Below, piece after piece: positions 58,497-64,000 of a DNA stretch of 64,000 bases. Numbering within the stretch: position 1 is the stretch's first letter; each line of letters begins with the position of its first letter. Made by a program: the position numbers and the translations under genes. The stretch comes from Alligator mississippiensis (Eukaryota > Chordata > Crocodylia > Alligatoridae), in the NCBI RefSeq assembly GCF_030867095.1, contig NC_081829.1, positions 89,675,261-89,739,260 of the forward strand, read 5' to 3'. Below the pieces are notes generated by a model. The model was not told the DNA's origin. It made no database searches and worked only from the letters and a program-made list of their open reading frames with translations.

Positions 58497-59051
58497 GTAC
58501 AGTGGACTGAGGTGCTAAGACATTAAGATAAAAAGTTCCATTTATTTTGCTTCCCCAAAGTGAGAAATCTAGTACCATATTTTTCAGAATACTTAGCAAT
58601 GCAAAGCATTTTATGTGCCAGAAGCACGCACATTCCCATTAACTTCAGTTACAGCTGTGAATGCTCTGCACGTGGACAAATGAGGCCCCAGGATCTGAAG
58701 TCAAGGACCTAGAAAATGATTAATTTACAACTGGAGACCAGCTGTGAAAAGTTTGCTTTACTTATCACTGCACAGGAACTCTATGATGGAGGCAAGGATA
58801 GACTATAGTTATCCAGGACAGTGTTCAGTTGCCTTGACTATGATATTAGTCTTTCTCCTCCTTCCATTTCCTCATTCACAGTGTACTTTCTAGCTTCTGT
58901 AACAAGTTAAGGTCTCCAATGGTATTCTGTACTAAATATCTCCAATTCCTCCCCATAATAGGTTTACCTTGTGCACTGAATGTGGCAGTAATCCTGTAGG
59001 AAAATGGCATGTGACCATGTAATAAAAGATTTTATCATAATTTATACGCAG

Positions 59052-59300
59052 ACAGTGGTGACGCGTAGGGGGTGCGCAGGGGTGCACGTGCACGCCCTGA
59101 GGGCGCCGGTACACCCCCTGACTGGCTGTGCTCACCACTTAGGCGATGGGCAGGGGGGGCAGGTGGGAGTGCTGGTGCCCCACCCCTGCAAACGCCGGAC
59201 CAGGAGTGGGACGCCCATCAGTGAGAATGGCCGCAAGGGGGACCCCCCTGGTTGTTGAGATTGCCCATGGGGGGGGAGGGGTATGTGCCCCCCCCTTACT
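59052..59300 (+). repeat. Dispersed repeat shared with 14456-14705
   Basis: It begins CAGTGGTGACGCGTAGGGGG and has alternating GTGCACGTGCACG text. It is CpG-rich for the window and non-coding. Confidence 0.55.
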
Positions 59301-59499
59301 AAGGTGGCACCAGTTGCCCATGTACACAGAAAGGGGAAGCGTTAAGGAGACACAGGCAATCTTAATTCTGAATAACATTCCTTTTGATGTAGGGTTTTTT
59401 GTTTTGGTTTGGTTTTTTTGCAGCATTTGCAATTTTTGTTTTAACTGAAAAATTCTATCCTATGGCATCATACTGAAATACATGGACCATCAGAAGGGA

Positions 59500-59958
59500 G
59501 GTTTAAGCTTAAACCAGATGAGAAGTTTACGGCTGGTCTGAGCTGGATCAGACCCACAGACTGGCCCCATGTACCGGAGCCAGCGTACAAGGCTGGTCCA
59601 GTGTGGGCAGCTCATGCAGCGCACACCCTGGATCAGACCTGTGTCCAGTGTGCTGATCTGATCTGGGGCTCGCATGTGGAGCTGGCACAGGGGTGCTCTG
59701 CAGGAGGTGCCTGATTCAGACAAGCCCTGTGCGCTGGCTCCAGTGTGTCGGGCCAGTCTGTGGACCCGATTTGGACTGGTCCCAAAGCAAGCAAGGGGGG
59801 CTGGTCCAGTAGGGTGCTGCATGGCAGACTGGCTCCACGTGTTTCATACACTGAATGGGGCCAGGGCCACTATGTGCCACATGCAGTATGAGGGGTCAGT
59901 CTGGGACCCATATGCTGGATTTTAGGGCTCCACGGGCTGTAAAGGGCCTGACACCCCT
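59500..59958. mobile_element. Probable hAT-type relic
   Basis: The right end AGGGCTCCACGGGCTG then GCCTGACACCCCTG matches the right end of the 33.8-kb hAT element (AGGGCTCTGCAAGCTG, TTTGACACCCCTG). The body has repeated GGTCTGAGCTGGATCAG and GGCTGGTCCAGTG variants. No left end or target duplication was found. Confidence 0.5.
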
Positions 59959-60675
59959 GAATGAACAGACTCGTCAACAGTAGTAGGTTGGAGCAGAATC
60001 AATGAGGTGAGACTTTGAAACTAGGATAGATGCTCCTAATAGCTGAGCAATGATGAGACATGGGGGTCTTGTTTCCATTTTAGGCTCTGCAGGGAAGTGT
60101 GCTGCTTAGTCTTCAGACTGCTCCCTCCTAATTGTCTTGCTCCTCTCTGCACCTCTGCCGCTTTGGTTCCCTCCTGTCACACACTTCAGGACAGTCCAGC
60201 TATTTGCTTCTCATCCCAGTTTGTCTCCTTGCCCAGTCAGTGTCAGCCTCCCCTTCTAGTTCCTTTTCCAGTCTGACTCCTATCTGATGACCCAGCAGTT
60301 CAGAGTCCACCAGACTCCCATTTCCGTCCTTGACTTCCAGTCCTTGTCTCTGCCCTGGACTTTTCATTTTCATTTCTTCCTCCCCCACCAGGTACCAGTC
60401 TCAGCCTTTCCCAAGTTATGTGTCCCAGTATACTTCCCTGTTCCCTGTGTTGGCTGCTGCCCCTCTGAAAACTTTATCATCCATGTTGCCTGTGCCCTTC
60501 CAGGGGACATGGTGAGAAAGCAGGAGAGTCAGGTTCTGGTGCCTGGCTCTGAACAGAATTGCTTTGGCAGGGAGTGTCCTGTTGGACCCGGGAGTGAAGC
60601 ATGGTCAGTGCATGTGGACTATCTGGTGAACATAGCTGCTAACGTTTTAGAAGTGATGGACTGAGGTTGTAGCTG

Positions 60676-60770
60676 TCACGGTCCAGGAATACGCAAGAGG
60701 CAAGGATTTTTTGTGTGTGATATCTTCTGTTGGATCAGCTGCATGGTGGGGTTTTTCCTGGTACAATGCC
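60676..60770. repeat. Dispersed repeat, left block only
   Basis: CACGGTCCAGGAATACGCAA, GAGGCAAGGATTTTTTGTG and GATATCTTCTGTTGGATCAG match the left parts of the 12.5- and 61.2-kb copies. Confidence 0.55.
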
Positions 60771-61210
60771 TGAGATGACTCTAGTTGCGATGTAGCTGAT
60801 TCCACTTTTAATTCTTATGTTGGATGGCTATCACTAGGCTTTTTTTGGAAGTGGGTTTGGTTCTTCTGCATTAGTACCAAGGTACGTCTCCAGGCTAGTA
60901 TCTCTAAGTTTAGTGCCATAAGTAAGTATGTCCTGTTTTAAGTTGAACTCTTTCGGAATAAGTTAAGCGAAGAAAATGGTTTATCAGAAAAACAGAGATT
61001 TCCTGCATAGGTGTATACTGTATTTGGAGTTGTGCACTAGAGGGCTGATTTGCTGATCAGTCCCCTGGGTATGTTATGTTTCTTCTACAGGCTTTGGAGG
61101 AAGATGTCGTTTTGTAGCCTGGCTTCTTTTTTTTAGGTTGTGGATCCCCTTGTAAGTGGCAAATTCTGATATCCTCCATGTCTGACAGTGTTGGAGCGAT
61201 GCAGCTGCGA

Positions 61211-61381
61211 TGTTCCAGGGAATGTGCGAGAAGCAAGGATTTTTGTGGGTCATCTTGTCTGTTAGACCAATTACATGGGTTGTCCCCTGGATTGTTGGCC
61301 TGCTACCTGTGACATGGCTTGTATTGTGCTGTTTTATGCAGTTGGTCCAGTAAAAGGTTTCACCCACAAAAAATCCTTGTC
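61211..61381. mobile_element. Inverted-ended dispersed repeat
   Basis: AAGCAAGGATTTTTGTGGGT, then CATCTTGTCTGTTAGACCAA is inverse to TTGGTCCAGTAAAAGGTTTC, then ACCCACAAAAAATCCTTGT (61342-61380). It has about 39-bp arms and a 70-bp centre. It is the clearest copy of the family after the 44.0-kb one. Confidence 0.65.
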
Positions 61382-63252
61382 CCTGCTCAATTTTTAGACA
61401 TTTCTACTGAGGCTGTGCACTCTGAGATTTATCAGAGGCTTGTAAACTGGACATTTTGAAACCTGTGAAAATCTACACTGATGACATAAAACCTTCCATA
61501 TGTCTCCCCCCCCACAGTTTCTCCCACTTTGTCAAATTTCCAGTCCCAGTTCCAAACACAGAGGTTGTAAAATATCTTGAAGAAAAGGCTGCTAATACGG
61601 ACAAAATAAATTATTTTCTCCTAACTTAATTATGAGACGTGGCATTGGCTGACCTCTTCTGGCTGGCATTTGCCAGAGACAAACACCTGGCATGAGAAAT
61701 TGCAAGCCACTGAAGATGAATCATGGAAAGTGTCAGACGAGCTAAATGGATGGTGCTACCAGCAGTGTGTGTGCACGTGGGTGGATATTTGTGTACTCAT
61801 ATTTGTACATGTCTGTGTAGAAGTAGAGCTAATGTATAGGACATCATATAATGAAAGTTGTACATTTGAGTATAATACATATTAGATATCTATCTTGATA
61901 TAATAAAGATAAATGCACTTTAACCTACTGCATTTCTTAACTGTGTATGATCATTTGCTTCAGGGCCTTAGCTACCTTCCAGCTGGGCAAAGAGGTCCTA
62001 CACCTTCCTCCGAAGCACTATTGGCTATCGCTGGGTACAGGATACTGGACTCCATAGACCACACATCTGATTCAGCGTGGCAATTACTGTGTTCATCTTG
62101 GAGTAGTGCCCAGAGACAGCTAAAAGGATCAGAACACCATTGTCAGACCCTGTACAAGCCTGTAGTAAGAGGTCAACCTTGCCCCACAGAGCTTGCAGTC
62201 TTATACATTTATCACTTACATTCTCTTTCCTTTTAAAATATCTATGTCTGGGACTTCAAAGTAGATAACAGTACTCTGACTTTTTTTTTTTTTTGGCATT
62301 TAGTTGTTGTCAGGAACCCTTACAGACTAATTATAGTGTTTTATAGTCAGTTTGGTTGCCTTCTATACCAGAACATACAGAAAGTGCTCAAGGCCTCACA
62401 TTAAAGGGAAAAAAAAAGATGTTTAGAAACAAAACTGTAATAAATTATTCCAGTCTACTTAGCAGGGTTTATTATCTGTAAATCCATCGTTTCAATAATC
62501 CATGCTAAATTATTTTAACAAATTGCTTTGTATTGCTCTGAGGGTAAGGGTAAAGTTATTTAATGATGTTTAGAAATGGCACATTTCAACATTTATGCAA
62601 AATGTCAGTAATGCTGCTTTGTAAATGGAATTTAATTATGGTATGCAAAACCAGAGTATCCTTTAATCATACATTAGTGGTTCTTTCCACTTCCCCAGCT
62701 GGGTCCTGTTCCGTCCTGCAGCAGTTCTAGCAGCTGTAATATGTATTTCACTGTGGAGTGTAATAAAGAAATGTAAACCTGAGCATTAGGAAAGTTAGAG
62801 AATAAATGTTCATGACAGTAATTGCAACTTGCTCTTGCAGAATTGTCAAACACATATGAACTGCTCTCTTACTATGTAAAATTTGTCTATTTTGATCTTG
62901 CATCTTGTGTTTGTTTCTGGGGCTTCTGAGCACTTGGTAAGAAGGTGTAGAATGAGCTGTGGTCTGGGGACAAAGGAGCAAAGTTAATCACGGAGCTGAA
63001 ACAGTCGTCCAAAATCCAAATCACAGCACTGCATACCACAATAGTTCTTTAAGAAAACCAATATGAAATCTCATGGGTTATAAAATAGCCTGGAGATACA
63101 GAATTTGCTTTTTCTGTTTTAGTAGTAGGCTTGTCACAATAGACAAATTATGCACAAGTGTATAAAGCAAACAACTCCTGTAGTATCAGATTTAGCCTGC
63201 CACATAGCGTTTGTGTATTCCAGGTGTTGACGTGTCTTGTTTTTTTTTTCAG

Positions 63253-63338
63253 ATGCAGTTTCCACATCTGCTTATTCATCCCCAGCTAAAAGTTTGGGAG
63301 ACCCAGGAATAACACCACTATCCCCATCACATATTGTG
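63253..63338 (+). CDS. HSPA12A: HSPA12A coding exon 2 (partial gene)
   Basis: The exon follows a long T tract and CAG acceptor (AG at 63251-63252) and ends at GTAAGA (GT at 63339). It is 86 bases long, enters in phase 1 and leaves in phase 0. Joined to the last base of exon 1 it encodes an Asp followed by AVSTSAYSSPAKSLGD and PGITPLSPSHIV. The blocks TSAYSSPA, SLGD, GITPLSPSHIV match my recollection of vertebrate HSPA12A just upstream of its HSP70-like ATPase domain. The segment is Ser/Pro-rich and probably disordered. Conservation of this exon against a freely decaying background is the strongest sign of a host gene in the window. The remaining exons, including the nucleotide-binding domain, lie beyond 64000. 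Confidence 0.88.
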
Positions 63339-64000
63339 GTAAGAAATATAATGTACAACATGTTGCTTATATATTGATATTATTTTCTCCTGCTTGTTCT
63401 TCCTGTAAGGAATAACGTTTCATGTTGTGGTAATGGACTGGGTGCTACAAAAGGTGTCTTTTCCTGCTCTCTGAGTTTCATTTATTTTCTGTTAATTGAA
63501 AATCTGTTCCCTTTGGAGTCTATGGCAAAACTTCCATTTTAGTTCAAAGGGGCCAGGAATTGATATGTTTGCGTTCTGAGCTCATAGAAAGGTGCTTTCA
63601 GCTCTTTTATTCTAAAGGTCAGGATTTTAGCATATGATAACTGGTAGATTGGAGGGTCAGGGAGGTGGAGTCTATCCCGCTCTTTCTCACTGATTTGCTG
63701 TCTGATCTTCAGTGTGATCCCTAAAATCCCAGTCCTTTATTAGAGTAGAAAGCTTCCCTGAAAAGTAGCGTTTCATATGCTTCCTCTGCATATTCAGGTC
63801 ATGTCTGCTTTAATGTAGGATAAAAATATCCTTCCATACACAGAGAATAAAAACAGTTCAAGTTTCCTTTGGGGAACATTTATTTTTATGAACTTCTAGA
63901 AACAAAGAAACGTTCCATCGAAGATGGACATAACTCTCACACTCGTCCCATTCACTTTGTCAGCGTACTCCGCCGCTGTGTACGTGAGTGCTGTGTATCT
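63339..64000 (+). other. HSPA12A: HSPA12A intron 2, 5' part
   Basis: It starts GTAAGAAATA. No further exon or named repeat is seen before the window ends. Confidence 0.7.

Larger units (their letters stand above)
40062..63252 (+). other. HSPA12A: HSPA12A intron 1, about 23.2 kb
   Basis: It is bounded by GTGAGC at 40062 and a strong pyrimidine tract ending TTTTTTTTTCAG at 63252. It is filled with repeats listed separately. Stretches in which I recognise nothing are 40500-41900, 42270-43980, 45090-47800, 48800-50600, 53000-54290, 55200-58160, 58500-59030, 59960-60660 and 61390-63240. I cannot exclude alternative first exons or enhancers in them. Confidence 0.75.

Noticed and set aside
58384..58599. 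Ile-Tyr repeat peptides on both strands
   Set aside because: They are translations of the (TA)n microsatellite.

Overview
This is vertebrate nuclear DNA: interspersed repeats, very little coding sequence, GT-AG exons and one CpG-island promoter. The repeats point to a sauropsid, most likely a crocodilian, with a turtle as the alternative. CR1 non-LTR retrotransposons dominate. There are many short inverted-repeat (MITE-like) elements, several hAT relics, and no primate- or rodent-type SINEs or LINE-1. The species call is an inference from the repeats.

Host gene: the only host gene I can support is on the + strand in the right part of the window. A CpG island (about 39.53-40.48 kb) holds a short first coding exon (ATG at 40034, donor at 40062). 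A second exon lies at 63253-63338. Joined, they encode a serine/proline-rich N-terminus matching my recollection of HSPA12A, an atypical HSP70-family protein. Nearly everything from 40 to 63 kb is therefore its first intron, and everything left of 39.5 kb reads as upstream or intergenic DNA.

Layout: 1.0-5.9 kb is a nearly full-length CR1 (SGNH-esterase ORF1, then endonuclease/reverse transcriptase ORF2) split by a 1,054-bp solo LTR with a 5-bp target duplication. 6.2-8.2 kb holds a decayed hAT transposase on the minus strand. 8.4-15.4 kb mixes palindromic MITEs with CR1 pieces. 22.0-22.8 kb is a long foldback element with TA target sites. 25-28 kb has three related MITEs and a fragment of a second non-LTR lineage. 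30-34.6 kb is a nest of CR1 and hAT insertions. 38.1-39.4 kb has a MITE, a CR1 relic and a 93-bp tandem array just upstream of the promoter. Intron 1 holds further CR1 copies, a 962-bp hAT-type element with an 8-bp target duplication, two more long inverted repeats (50.8-51.3 and 51.8-52.7 kb) and dispersed families shared with the left half.

I found no operons, CRISPR arrays, tRNA or rRNA genes, and no clearly novel biological system. The most unusual content is structural: three long GC-rich foldbacks, a MITE family with consistent 3-bp duplications, and datable nested insertions.
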